Below the pieces are notes generated by a model. That model was not told the DNA's origin. It saw only the letters and a program-made list of their open reading frames with translations, and ran no database searches. A stretch of 17,703 nt of DNA. It comes from an uncultured Oscillibacter sp. (GTDB lineage Bacteria; Bacillota_A; Clostridia; Oscillospirales; Oscillospiraceae). The DNA is taken from positions 1 to 17,703 of the forward strand of contig CABQCB010000011.1 in NCBI GenBank assembly GCA_902462475.1. The letters run 5' to 3'. Below are positions 1 to 7,311 of this stretch, in pieces (the stretch's first letter is position 1; every line of letters begins with the position of its first letter). The position numbers and the translations under genes are program-made.

Positions 1-342
1 CTCCGCTTTTTGGGTGGTGGTTCCGCCGCCGCGGCGGGCAGGGCGTTCGTACTCCGGGCTGCGGCGGACGGTATAGCACGCCTGACCGCAGGAGAACACC
101 AGCTCCACAGCGGTGGGCGTTTCCGCAGAGGCATATTTGGAGCGGAACATGGACGGGTCCCGGACGTCGCCGCTGGGCTCACCGTAGAGGGCGTAGGTAA
201 TGGCGTCGAACAAGGTGGTCTTTCCCGCGCCGGTGTCGCCGGTGATCAGATAAAGGCCGCTTTTGCCCAGCGTTTCCAGGGGGATCTCCGTCTTATCGGC
301 GTAGGGGCCAAAGGCCCACAAGGTCAGCTTCAGCGGTCTCAT
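1..342 (-). CDS. sbcC: Exonuclease subunit SbcC, N-terminal part (runs off the window)
   Basis: This is the ATPase subunit of the SbcCD (Mre11-Rad50-like) nuclease, which opens hairpins and processes DNA ends. The first 114 residues are visible. They begin MRPLKLTLWAFGPYADKTEI, the usual SbcC/Rad50 opening, and carry a Walker A motif GDTGAGKTT at residues 35-43 followed by LFDAITYALYGEP. The coiled coil, zinc hook and C-terminal Walker B half lie outside the window. The start ATG overlaps the sbcD stop as ATGA (339-342), which indicates translational coupling in a sbcD-sbcC operon. The assignment rests on the Walker A context and on the sbcD neighbour; it is very unlikely to be a different SMC-family ATPase. 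Confidence 0.93.
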   Translation of the reverse strand, partial: MRPLKLTLWAFGPYADKTEIPLETLGKSGLYLITGDTGAGKTTLFDAITYALYGEPSGDVRDPSMFRSKYASAETPTAVELVFSCGQACYTVRRSPEYERPARRGGGTTTQKAE

Positions 343-1478
343 ACTTCCTCCTCCCAGATCCGTTCCATCAGCCCACGCAGAAATTCCCGCTGGGCATCGC
401 TCATGGGCTGGCCGTTTTGTCCCTCGTAAAAGGCCTCCGCCAGCTCCAGAGGCGTTTTCTGCGCGGCCTGCTCCGTGGGAGCGGCCAGGGCACCGGCCCG
501 GGTGCGGGCGTTGTCATAGCTCAGCTGCATCAGATTGGGGTAGATGACCCGAAGCTTGCTGACGGCATCCGGGATGTCCTCCTCATCGGTCAGTGTGATG
601 TGCAGATAGTCCCGGGGATAGGTGGTGCCCTCGTAGAAGCCCCGGTAGGTCAAGGATTCATAGGTGCCCCGCAGCTCCGCCATGTCCCGCAGGGGCTTGA
701 GGGGGACGGTGCGGATGTCCACATCTCCTTTTTGCCCCAGCTCCACCACGGTGACGGACTTTTCGTGTGCCGCCTCGGAAAAGGAGTACTTCAGCGGCGT
801 GCCGCAGTAGCGGATATGAGGAGCGCCGGCGCTCTGGGGATTGTGGATGTGGCCCAGGGCCACATAGTCGAAGGGGGCGAACACCGCTGCGTCCACGTTG
901 TCGCTCCCGCCCACGGAAATATCCTCCGAGTCGCAGCGGGATGCGCCGGTGACGAACTGGTGGGTCACCAGCACGGTGCGCTTGTCCGTGGGGATGGATG
1001 CGTGGGAGAGGACGGTGCGCAGAGCGTCGGTATAGGAGTCGATGGGATCGTCCGGGAAGAAGCGGCGCACATGGGCGGGCTTGAGAAAGGGCAGCAGGAA
1101 GATCTCAACGCTGCCCCAGCGGTCCTGTTGGGTGAAGGAGGTGATCCGGCCGTCGTAGACCGGCGCCACATGCACGCCGCTTTGGGCCATGAGGCGGCCG
1201 CCAAAGGCCAGCCGTTCCGGAGAGTCATGGTTGCCGCTGATGAGATACACCTGGAGGCGGCGCTGGGAAAGCTCCACCAAAAATTCGTCCAGCAGGGCCA
1301 CAGCCTCCGCCGGCGGCACGGATTTATCGTAGACGTCTCCGGCGATGAGCACTCCGTCCGGCGCCTCCCGGTCGATGATATGGAGGATCTCCCGGAGAAT
1401 ATAGCGCTGATCCTCCAGCATGGAAAAGCCGTTGACCCGCTTGCCTAAGTGCAGGTCGGAAAGATGGATGAGCTTCAT
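339..1478 (-). CDS. sbcD: Exonuclease subunit SbcD (Mre11-type metallophosphoesterase)
   Basis: This is the nuclease subunit that pairs with SbcC to cleave hairpins and protein-blocked DNA ends in a metal-dependent manner. The 379-aa protein starts MKLIHLSDLHLGKRVNG and shows the calcineurin-like phosphoesterase motifs in order: DLH (residues 8-10), GDVYD (near 47-51), GNHD (82-85), a THQF motif and GHIH. These supply the two-metal site. I chose the ATG at 1478 rather than the upstream ATG at 1508. It sits behind AAAGGAG with about 8 nt spacing, and the protein then begins exactly at the family's conserved first strand. Its TGA overlaps the sbcC ATG. A sigma-A promoter lies directly upstream, divergent from the methyltransferase operon. 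The length is typical of the family. Confidence 0.95.
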   Translation of the reverse strand: MKLIHLSDLHLGKRVNGFSMLEDQRYILREILHIIDREAPDGVLIAGDVYDKSVPPAEAVALLDEFLVELSQRRLQVYLISGNHDSPERLAFGGRLMAQSGVHVAPVYDGRITSFTQQDRWGSVEIFLLPFLKPAHVRRFFPDDPIDSYTDALRTVLSHASIPTDKRTVLVTHQFVTGASRCDSEDISVGGSDNVDAAVFAPFDYVALGHIHNPQSAGAPHIRYCGTPLKYSFSEAAHEKSVTVVELGQKGDVDIRTVPLKPLRDMAELRGTYESLTYRGFYEGTTYPRDYLHITLTDEEDIPDAVSKLRVIYPNLMQLSYDNARTRAGALAAPTEQAAQKTPLELAEAFYEGQNGQPMSDAQREFLRGLMERIWEEEV

Positions 1479-1528
1479 GGATGCGCTCCTTTGCAAATCG
1501 GCATTCAAAATCGGTCTCTATGGGTCTG

Positions 1529-1557
1529 ATTATAGCGGAACGAAGAGAAATAGGCAA
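1529..1557 (-). promoter_or_regulatory. Sigma-A promoter for sbcDC
   Basis: On the minus strand TTGCCT (1552-1557) is followed after exactly 17 bp by TATAAT (1529-1534). The predicted transcription start leaves a leader of about 45 nt before the sbcD ATG. It is back-to-back with the promoter of the plus-strand operon. Confidence 0.72.
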
Positions 1558-1580
1558 TCACCCGGGAAAAGAACCGGCGC

Positions 1581-1609
1581 TTGCCAGGAGAGCGGGGAGC
1601 GGATATAAT
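1581..1609 (+). promoter_or_regulatory. Sigma-A promoter for the RNA methyltransferase operon
   Basis: TTGCCA (1581-1586) and TATAAT (1604-1609) are separated by 17 bp. This places the transcription start near 1616, about 40 nt before the chosen ATG. It also argues against the ATGs at 1481 and 1608 as starts, since both would lie upstream of or inside the promoter. Confidence 0.75.
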
Positions 1610-1657
1610 GAAAAAAATATTTGTGCCCGGTCAGGTGCCGGGAGAGGGAGGCGGGCC

Positions 1658-2482
1658 ATGGGCCAAATCGTGGAGATCACGGATCTTGCCGCGCCGGAGC
1701 TGGACGTGTTTGCCCGGCTGACGGAGACGCAGCTGCGCAGCCGGCTGGAGCCGGAAAAGGGGATTTTCATTGCCGAGAGCCCCAAGGTGATCGGCCGGGC
1801 CCTGGATGCGGGCTATACGCCTATCTCCCTTTTGATGGAGCGTAAGCACATCACCGGCCAGGGAGCAGAGATCATTGCCCGGTGCCCCGGCATTCCTGTC
1901 TATACGGCGGACGAGGCACTGCTTGCCAGGCTGACCGGGTATCCGCTGACCCGGGGCGTACTGTGCGCCATGCGGCGAAAGCCCCTGCCGCCGCTGGAGG
2001 CGCTGTGCGCCGCGTCCCACCGCCTTGCCGTGCTGGAGGGCATCGTGGACGCCACCAACGTGGGAGCCATTTTCCGCTCCGCGGCGGCGCTGGGGGTGGA
2101 CGGCGTGCTGGTGACGCCCACCTGCGGCGATCCCCTCTATCGGCGGGCAGTCCGGGTGAGCATGGGCACGGTATTTCAGATCCCCTGGACGAGGATCGGC
2201 TCTGAGCCGTCCCAGTGGCCCGGGTGGGGCATGGAGCAGCTGCATGCGCTGGGCTTCCGCACCGCTGCCATGGCACTGCGGGACGACTCGCTCAGCATAG
2301 AAGACCCGCGGCTGTGCGCGGAGGAGCGCCTTGCTATCGTGCTGGGCACGGAGGGAGACGGCCTGGCGGCGGAGACCATCGCCCGGTGCGACTATACGGT
2401 GCGTATCCCTATGGCCCACGGCGTGGACTCCTTGAATGTGGCGGCAGCCAGCGCGGTGGCGTTCTGGCAGCTGCGGCGGTGA
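1658..2482 (+). CDS. TrmH/SpoU-family RNA 2'-O-methyltransferase
   Basis: This is a SPOUT-class enzyme predicted to transfer a methyl group from S-adenosylmethionine to a ribose 2'-OH of tRNA or rRNA. The 274-aa protein has an N-terminal substrate-binding domain (about 1-105, with FIAESPKVIGRAL at 37-49). Its C-terminal trefoil-knot domain has all three motifs: DATNVGAIFRSAAALG (131-146, with catalytic-type Asn134 and Arg140), IVLGTEGDGL (227-236) and IPMAHGVDSLNVAAASAV (250-267). I chose the ATG at 1658 because it follows a GGGAGG-like site and the protein then starts at a normal domain boundary; the longer frame from 1481 would begin upstream of the promoter. The target nucleotide cannot be read from the sequence. 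A DUF5655 gene follows after 11 nt and is probably cotranscribed. Confidence 0.9.
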   Translation: MGQIVEITDLAAPELDVFARLTETQLRSRLEPEKGIFIAESPKVIGRALDAGYTPISLLMERKHITGQGAEIIARCPGIPVYTADEALLARLTGYPLTRGVLCAMRRKPLPPLEALCAASHRLAVLEGIVDATNVGAIFRSAAALGVDGVLVTPTCGDPLYRRAVRVSMGTVFQIPWTRIGSEPSQWPGWGMEQLHALGFRTAAMALRDDSLSIEDPRLCAEERLAIVLGTEGDGLAAETIARCDYTVRIPMAHGVDSLNVAAASAVAFWQLRR

Positions 2483-2493
2483 AAGGAGGGCTT

Positions 2494-2889
2494 ATGGAAC
2501 ACTCGGAATACTACGAAGCGGATGTATTGGCTTACTTTTCGGGAAAGCCGGAGGAGCTTGCGCTGTATGAGGCGGTGTATGCGCAGATGTGCCGGGCGTT
2601 CCCGGGTGCCTCCGTCAAGGTGCAGAAAAGCCAGATCAGCTTTTATAACCGCCACCTGTTCGCCGCGGTATCGCTGCCGGTGCGGCGGAAGAAGGACTGG
2701 CCGAAAACGTGCATCCTGGTGACCTTCGGCCTGTTCCGCCGGGTGGAGGACCCGCGGATCGCCGTGGCAGTGGAGCCCTATCCCAATCGCTGGACCCACC
2801 ATGTGGTGCTCTCCGACCCCGCCCAGGCGGACGGTCAGCTGATGGCATGGCTGGAGGAGGCGTATACTTGCGCCATGACCAAACGGTAA
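2494..2889 (+). CDS. DUF5655-like protein of unknown function
   Basis: This 131-aa soluble protein starts behind a strong site (AAAGGAGGG, 4-5 nt before the ATG), 11 nt after the methyltransferase stop. I recognise a DUF5655-type pattern: an N-terminal helix with FSGKPEELALYEAVY, a middle strand KVQKSQISFYNRHLFAAVSL, a central ILVTFGLFRR, then WTHHVVLSD and a C-terminal helix MAWLEEAY. No catalytic residues are evident. Basic and aromatic residues (KKDWPK, RWTHH) make ligand or nucleic-acid binding possible, but that is speculation. There is no signal peptide or membrane segment. It is the last gene of its operon, directly before a terminator. The family call is from memory of the pattern and is moderately secure. 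Confidence 0.75.
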   Translation: MEHSEYYEADVLAYFSGKPEELALYEAVYAQMCRAFPGASVKVQKSQISFYNRHLFAAVSLPVRRKKDWPKTCILVTFGLFRRVEDPRIAVAVEPYPNRWTHHVVLSDPAQADGQLMAWLEEAYTCAMTKR

Positions 2890-2895
2890 AGAAAA

Positions 2896-2926
2896 AGCAC
2901 GGCTCAATAAGAGCCGTGCTTTTTTT
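2896..2926. terminator. Bidirectional rho-independent terminator between convergent operons
   Basis: A perfect 10-bp stem AGCACGGCTC (2896-2905) / GAGCCGTGCT (2911-2920) encloses the loop AATAA. It has a T-run to 2926 on the plus side and an A-run (2892-2896) that serves as the U-run for the minus strand. It ends the DUF5655 operon on one strand and the peptidase operon on the other. Confidence 0.93.
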
Positions 2927-2930
2927 GATG

Positions 2931-4073
2931 TCAGGGACGGAGCAGAGCGGCGACCGTGCGGCGGTAAATCTCCGCGCAGTTTTTCACCTGCCAGGGGTGG
3001 CCGTACTCGTTGTCGGCATGCATACCGCCGCCGGAGGGGCCGAAGGTGACGGTGGGGATGCCCAGGGACACGGCCAGGATGTTGGAGTCACACACGGAGG
3101 GGTCATAGGCCACAGGCAGATCCTTGCCGGTGACTTCCCGGAACTTTTCCTGCAGCGTGGTCACCAGCGGGTGGGACTTGTCCAGGGCAAAAGACTGCAT
3201 GTAGGGGGAGGAGCGGGGCTTGAGCCGCACATCCACCTTGTTTTCCAGGCCCAGGGAAGCGGCAGCCTCCATGATCTGGGCGATGCAGGTCTGGTCGTCC
3301 TCGCCGGGGACCACATACCGGTCCACGAACAGATAGCAGCTGTCCGGCACCACCAGCGTGCCTGCGTTGCCGCCTTCCATGTACCGCACGCACCAGGTGC
3401 CGTGCTTGAGGTCGGGGTGGGTCAGGGTAGGCAGGGCCTCGATGGCCGCCGCCAGCTTGCCGCCGGTGATGAGGGCGTTTTCGCCCACCGCCGGGTAGTG
3501 GCTGGCGTGGGCGGCCACACCGTGGACGGTGACCTCAAAGCTGTACCGGCCCCGAAAGCCGATGGCCACGTTGTCATAGCGGCACTCGCCCATGATGGCG
3601 TAGTCCGCGGCCAGGCCCTCTTTCACCAACTGATAGGTGCCCTTGCTGAGACCCTCCTCATCGGAGACGAAGCAGGCCAGGATCTTGCCGCAGATCTCGT
3701 CCGTGTGGGCGGTATAGTATTCCAGGGTCTCCAGAATGGCAGCCAGGCCGCCCTTCATATCCATGGCGCCGCGGCCGTAGACCCGGTCGCCCACCTCGGT
3801 GGGAGTGAAGGGATCGGTATCCCAGCCGTCGGTCACATCCACGGTGTCAATGTGGCCGATGAGCATCAGGGTTTTGCCGGGGTGGCCGCTGTCCAGCTCC
3901 GTCCAGAGGGAGGGGCGCTCCTTTGCTTCCGCATCCTCGGGAAAGTAGCTCCAGTGGGGCGTAAGGCCCATGCCCTTGAGTACAGCGGCGATATAGTCCG
4001 CCATGGGGGCCTCATGGCCGTTGACGGAGTTGATGCGGATCATGTCATACCAGCGTTGGATGATGGGTTCCAT
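2931..4073 (-). CDS. M20-family metallopeptidase (ArgE/DapE/ACY1-type)
   Basis: This is a cytoplasmic di-zinc amidohydrolase predicted to hydrolyse an N-acyl amino acid or small peptide. The 380-aa protein shows the M20 signatures: GHIDTVDV (73-80; ligand His74, catalytic-support Asp76), GRGAMDMKGG (100-109; bridging Asp105), SDEEG (137-141; catalytic base Glu139, ligand Glu140), a MGEC motif at 161-164 and a C-terminal MHADNEY with the last His ligand. The lid-domain segment GVAAHASHYP (185-194) is typical of the dimerisation domain. The start ATG follows GGGAGG by about 8 nt. It lies 12 nt downstream of the NhaC-type transporter, so the two probably form an operon in which the transporter may supply the substrate. 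The substrate is not determinable: succinyl-diaminopimelate, acetylornithine and dipeptides are all possible. Confidence 0.9.
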   Translation of the reverse strand: MEPIIQRWYDMIRINSVNGHEAPMADYIAAVLKGMGLTPHWSYFPEDAEAKERPSLWTELDSGHPGKTLMLIGHIDTVDVTDGWDTDPFTPTEVGDRVYGRGAMDMKGGLAAILETLEYYTAHTDEICGKILACFVSDEEGLSKGTYQLVKEGLAADYAIMGECRYDNVAIGFRGRYSFEVTVHGVAAHASHYPAVGENALITGGKLAAAIEALPTLTHPDLKHGTWCVRYMEGGNAGTLVVPDSCYLFVDRYVVPGEDDQTCIAQIMEAAASLGLENKVDVRLKPRSSPYMQSFALDKSHPLVTTLQEKFREVTGKDLPVAYDPSVCDSNILAVSLGIPTVTFGPSGGGMHADNEYGHPWQVKNCAEIYRRTVAALLRP

Positions 4074-4085
4074 GGAGTGCCTCCC

Positions 4086-5486
4086 TTATCGGTTTTCGGC
4101 CTTCCGGCCGGAGAGCTTCGCCATCCCGATGCCGGTGACGGCGTAGATGACGGAAAAGACGATGGACAGCCACAGCATGGGGGCATAGGGCAAAAACGCC
4201 ATGTTGCTCACGCCCAGGGTGGTGGCGGTATAGGAGCCGGTGGTGGACCAGGGCACCAGGGGCGCAAAGCCGGTACCGGTATCCAGCATGATGCGCATGA
4301 GGTTCTTTTTCTCCAGGCCATACTCGGGGAACAGGTCCTTCACCATGCCGCCCACCACCGGGTAGCTCACATAATAGGCGCCGGTGATGGTGAAAAAGAG
4401 GGTGTGGAGGATCAGTACGCCCAGGGCCATGGAGCGTGAGGTCTTGGCGATCTTCTTGACGAAATCCAGCAGCACGTCCACCACGCCGGCGGTGCGCAGC
4501 GGCGCGCCGAAGATGCCGGCGGCCATGAGAAGGCCGATGGTGCTGAGCATGCTGGTAAAGCCGCCGCGGTTGAGCATGGAATCCACCACCTCGGAGCCGG
4601 ACTGGCCGGCATAGCCGTCGTACATGACGTTCATGACGTCCGTGAGTGTGGCGCCCTGGAACACCATGGCCAGAACGCCGCCGGCGGCGATGCCGGCAAC
4701 AAACGTGGGCAGGGTGGGCTTTTTCATCACGATCAGCACGATGACCACCAGCACCGGCAGCAGCAGCGCGGGATTGAGGGAGAACGTGGAGGAGACGGTA
4801 GAAAGAATGTCGTCGTATACTTCTCCGCCCACGGTGCCGTCGCCGAAGCGCAGGCCGTAGATGAGGAAGAACACCAGGGAGATGAGGTAGGCCGGGCCGG
4901 TGGAGATCAGGGCATGCTTGATGCCCTCCATCAGCGGCACCTCGGAGACGGTGGCGGTAATGACAGGGGAGTCTGACAAGGGGGAAATCTTGTCACCAAA
5001 AAAGGCACCCACGCACACAGCGCCCGCTGCGGCAGGCAGGGGGACACCCAGTCCCTGGGCCACGCCCATGCAGGCGATGCCCACCGTGGCCAGGGTGCCC
5101 CAGGAGGTGCCGGCCATGACGGACATGAGCGTGCACAGCACGCAGACGATGGGCAGGAACAGTCCCGGCGTCAGGACCTTCATGCCGTAATAGATCATGA
5201 CGGGGACGGTACCGGAGAGCATCCAGGTGCCGACCAGCACGCCCACGGACAGCAGGATCAAAATAGCCACGATCATGGAGGTGATGGTATCCCGGATGCC
5301 GTTTTGCAGCTCACCGTAGGAAATGCCGAAGCACCAGGCCATCCCACACATGACAACACCATCCACTGCCAGGACGATCCGGTTGTTCAGCTTCATGACC
5401 ATCAGTCCCACGATAATGATGGCGATGCCGACCACCAGCATGGCCAGGGCCTGCCAGGGCTTTACGATCTTTCTTTCTGTTTGCAT
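4086..5486 (-). CDS. NhaC-family Na+/H+ antiporter-like transporter
   Basis: This is a polytopic inner-membrane protein of the NhaC/ion-transporter superfamily, whose members exchange Na+ for H+ or for organic anions such as malate and lactate. The 466-aa protein has about a dozen hydrophobic segments. It carries the family hallmarks AGTSWGTLATVGI (125-137) and GDKISPLSDSPVI (164-176) in the putative transport core, and a later mirrored segment DTGTGFAPLVPWSTTG in the C-terminal half. I chose the ATG at 5486 (MQTERKIVKP) over the ATG at 5519 because AGGAGG lies 6 nt upstream. Pairing with an M20 peptidase suggests it could exchange an amino-acid derivative or dicarboxylate rather than only protons; that is inference. 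Its promoter is unusually AT-rich and flanked by a 12-bp inverted repeat. Confidence 0.88.
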   Translation of the reverse strand: MQTERKIVKPWQALAMLVVGIAIIIVGLMVMKLNNRIVLAVDGVVMCGMAWCFGISYGELQNGIRDTITSMIVAILILLSVGVLVGTWMLSGTVPVMIYYGMKVLTPGLFLPIVCVLCTLMSVMAGTSWGTLATVGIACMGVAQGLGVPLPAAAGAVCVGAFFGDKISPLSDSPVITATVSEVPLMEGIKHALISTGPAYLISLVFFLIYGLRFGDGTVGGEVYDDILSTVSSTFSLNPALLLPVLVVIVLIVMKKPTLPTFVAGIAAGGVLAMVFQGATLTDVMNVMYDGYAGQSGSEVVDSMLNRGGFTSMLSTIGLLMAAGIFGAPLRTAGVVDVLLDFVKKIAKTSRSMALGVLILHTLFFTITGAYYVSYPVVGGMVKDLFPEYGLEKKNLMRIMLDTGTGFAPLVPWSTTGSYTATTLGVSNMAFLPYAPMLWLSIVFSVIYAVTGIGMAKLSGRKAENR

Positions 5487-5504
5487 AGGGGCCTCCTGAA
5501 ACAA

Positions 5505-5599
5505 CACACAAAATTTCACAGCATACTGTATAAAATTGACATATACTATACAATGTTATGAATATAAATTCAATAGTCAGCTTGTATAAATTTTGTGTG
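5505..5599. repeat. 12-bp inverted repeat flanking the nhaC-like promoter
   Basis: CACACAAAATTT (5505-5516) and its perfect reverse complement AAATTTTGTGTG (5588-5599) lie on either side of the promoter. One arm is in the early leader just upstream of the ribosome site and the other is upstream of the -35 box. The arms are 71 bp apart, so this is more likely a pair of regulator sites (possible looping) than an RNA hairpin. No known consensus was recognised. Confidence 0.6.
5545..5573 (-). promoter_or_regulatory. Sigma-A promoter for the nhaC-like/M20 operon
   Basis: On the minus strand TTGAAT (5568-5573) and TATAGT (5545-5550) are separated by exactly 17 bp in a strongly AT-rich tract that stands out from the surrounding GC-rich DNA. 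The predicted leader to the ATG at 5486 is about 50 nt. Confidence 0.75.
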
Positions 5600-5627
5600 A
5601 GGAAGAAGGCAAAAACGGACAGGCCGG

Positions 5628-5660
5628 AAAAAACCGCCGGCTGCTCTAGGCAGCCGGCGG
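5628..5660 (-). terminator. Rho-independent terminator of the purine permease gene
   Basis: Read on the minus strand, a perfect 10-bp stem CCGCCGGCTG / CAGCCGGCGG (plus-strand 5651-5660 and 5634-5643) with a 7-nt loop is followed by six U (5628-5633). It lies about 20 nt after the permease stop and separates it from the AT-rich nhaC promoter region. Confidence 0.92.
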
Positions 5661-5678
5661 TCAGGCATAGGAAAGTTT

Positions 5679-7049
5679 TTACAGGAGAATGTACTTCAGG
5701 ACGAACAGCACTGCCAGAATATACATGACGGGGCTGATGGTCTTGCGGCGCTCGGCACCGCCGAAGAGGTTGATGACCACGTAGGAGATGACGCCCATGG
5801 CGATGCCCTCGGAGATGGAGTACATGAAGGGCATGGCGATCATGGCGATGTAGGCGGGGATGGCGTCGAACAGGTTGTCGAAGTCCACCTTCAGAATGGA
5901 GCTGACCATCAGGAAGCCCACGATGATGAGCGCGGGGGCCGTGGCAAAGGAGGGAATGGCCAGGAAGATGGGGGAGAGGAACAGAGAAAGGCCGAACAGC
6001 GCGGCGGAGACCAGACCGGTCAGACCGGTACGGCCGCCCTCAGCCACGCCGGAGGCGCTTTCCACGAAGGTGGTGATGGTGGAGGTACCCAGAGCGGCAC
6101 CGGCAGAGGTACCGACGGCATCCGCCAGCAGGGCGCCGCGGATTCTGGGCAGGCGGCCCTGCTCGTCCAGCATGTCCGCCTTGGAGGCCACGCCGATCAG
6201 CGTGCCCAGGGTATCAAACATATCCACGAACAAGAACGCGAAGATTACCACAAAGAAATCCAGGGAGAACACGGCGGAAAAGTCCATCTGACCCAGAGTG
6301 GGCATCACACTGGGAATGGAGATACCGGAGGAGAAGTCCGGCATCACGCTGTAAAAGCCCATTTCCGCGTTGGGGATGTACAGGCCGGTCAGCTCGCAGG
6401 CAATGCCCAGCAGCCAGGTGATGAGGATGCCCCAGAGAATGCCGCCCTTGACCTTCTTCACCATCAAAACCGCGGTGATCAGCACGCCGATGATGGCCAG
6501 CAGAACGGTGATGCCCTCGGTGCGGAAGGTCTCGGCGTTGCTGCTGAAGCTGTATACGGTCACCAGCGTGGAGGAGTCCACCACCAGCTTGCAGTTTTGC
6601 AGGCCGATGAAGGCGATGAACAATCCGATGCCGGCGGAGACGGCGCGCTTGAGCGGCATGGGGATGGAGTTGAAGATGGCCTCCCGCACGTTAGTCAGGG
6701 AGAGCGCGATGAAGATCAGGCCCTCCACAAACACGGCGGCCAGCGCCATCTGCCAGGAATAGCCCATACTGCCTACCACGGTATAAGCAAAGTAGGCATT
6801 CAGTCCCATGCCGGCGGAAAGGACGAAGGGATAGTTGGACAGCAGAGCCATCAGGACGGTTGCGATTAGGGAGGCAAGACACGTGGCGGTGAATACGGCA
6901 CCCTTGTCCATACCCGAGGCGCTGAGGATGTCCGGGTTGACGGCCAGGATGTAGGCCATGGTCATAAAGGTGGTGATGCCTGCCATGACCTCGGTTTTGA
7001 CATCTGTTTTGTTCTCGCTTAGGTGAAAAACTCGATCCAGTGTACCCAT
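5679..7049 (-). CDS. NCS2-family (AzgA/PbuG-type) guanine/hypoxanthine permease
   Basis: This is a membrane purine-base:proton symporter for nucleobase salvage. The 456-aa protein has the expected multi-helix profile and a typical AzgA-type start (LDRVFHLSENKTDVKTEVMA, then GITTFMTMAYILAVNP). The signature LGTSTITTFVESASGVAEGG, in the middle of the protein, is the NCS2 purine-binding helix. It is preceded by DMFDTLGTLIGVA. The length is normal for the family. The start ATG follows an AGAGAGGG site. The leader contains a purine riboswitch aptamer immediately followed by a terminator, which independently supports a guanine/hypoxanthine substrate and predicts repression when purine is abundant. 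It is a single-gene transcription unit with its own promoter and terminator. A bacterial symbol such as pbuG would be reasonable but cannot be distinguished from paralogues. Confidence 0.93.
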   Translation of the reverse strand: MGTLDRVFHLSENKTDVKTEVMAGITTFMTMAYILAVNPDILSASGMDKGAVFTATCLASLIATVLMALLSNYPFVLSAGMGLNAYFAYTVVGSMGYSWQMALAAVFVEGLIFIALSLTNVREAIFNSIPMPLKRAVSAGIGLFIAFIGLQNCKLVVDSSTLVTVYSFSSNAETFRTEGITVLLAIIGVLITAVLMVKKVKGGILWGILITWLLGIACELTGLYIPNAEMGFYSVMPDFSSGISIPSVMPTLGQMDFSAVFSLDFFVVIFAFLFVDMFDTLGTLIGVASKADMLDEQGRLPRIRGALLADAVGTSAGAALGTSTITTFVESASGVAEGGRTGLTGLVSAALFGLSLFLSPIFLAIPSFATAPALIIVGFLMVSSILKVDFDNLFDAIPAYIAMIAMPFMYSISEGIAMGVISYVVINLFGGAERRKTISPVMYILAVLFVLKYILL

Positions 7050-7085
7050 AGCTAAAACCCTCTCTTTCTGTTTCCCATATTTTTA

Positions 7086-7104
7086 CGGCCGGCCGGCCCG
7101 GCCG
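7086..7104. repeat. GC-only hairpin between riboswitch terminator and permease RBS
   Basis: CGGCCGG (7086-7092) and CCGGCCG (7098-7104) form a perfect 7-bp stem with loop CCGGC. It lies after the terminator U-run and about 30 nt before the permease ribosome site. There is no U-run on the minus strand, so it is not a second terminator. It could stabilise the read-through transcript. Confidence 0.55.
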
Positions 7105-7112
7105 CAGTGAAC

Positions 7113-7162
7113 AAAAAGACTGCCGGATGAAACGCTGCAAGTTACCCCTGGAAGGGGCAGTC
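7113..7162 (-). terminator. Riboswitch-controlled transcription terminator
   Basis: On the minus strand GACTGCC (7156-7162) pairs with GGCAGTC (7118-7124), followed by five U (7113-7117). An inner hairpin CCCC-TTCC-AGGGG sits in the long loop. The first arm begins at the nucleotide next to the last base of aptamer helix P1. That is the usual layout for a ligand-bound OFF switch in which a stable P1 leaves the terminator free to form. Confidence 0.82.
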
Positions 7163-7224
7163 CTTATAGCGCAGCTGTTCCGGCAGCTGGTAGAGACGCC
7201 CATCCAATCATGGGCCTATATAAG
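7163..7224 (-). ncRNA. Purine riboswitch aptamer (guanine-type, variant loops)
   Basis: Read on the minus strand, P1 is CTTATA (7219-7224) pairing with TATAAG (7163-7168). P2 is GCCCAT/ATGGGC. The junction J2/3 is GTCTCTACC, an exact match to the conserved ligand-pocket motif. P3 is AGCTG/CAGCT with loop CCGGAA, and J3/1 ends in C before TATAAG. The pyrimidine before UAU is C, the class feature of guanine/hypoxanthine sensors (U in adenine sensors). The kissing-loop elements are present as GG in L2 and CC in L3, but both loops appear one nucleotide shorter than usual. The residue before the discriminating C is G rather than the usual A. It controls the NCS2 permease directly downstream. Confidence 0.9.
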
Positions 7225-7250
7225 TCCGTCATATGTGATTGTCTGTTTTT

Positions 7251-7279
7251 AGTATAAAGACACTGGGGACGATTGTCAA
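7251..7279 (-). promoter_or_regulatory. Strong sigma-A promoter for the riboswitch/permease unit
   Basis: On the minus strand a consensus TTGACA (7274-7279) is followed after exactly 17 bp by TATACT (7251-7256). The transcription start would be about 20 nt upstream of the aptamer. It lies between the HAD phosphatase stop and the riboswitch, so the permease is transcribed independently. Confidence 0.9.
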
Positions 7280-7311
7280 TCCTGTTTTTGGTGATGGCTG
7301 GTATAACGAGA

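Noticed and set aside
1608..1660. ATG at 1608 (MKKIFVPGQ...) as start of a small gene or of the methyltransferase
   Set aside because: It overlaps the -10 box by one base, has no ribosome site, and is out of frame with the methyltransferase domain.
2709..4439. Long plus-strand open frame (576 codons) over the M20 peptidase
   Set aside because: It is antisense to a gene with complete catalytic motifs, starts inside the DUF5655 gene, crosses a terminator, and its translation is Gly/His/Val/Ala-rich with no domain pattern. It is an artefact of GC-rich codon use.
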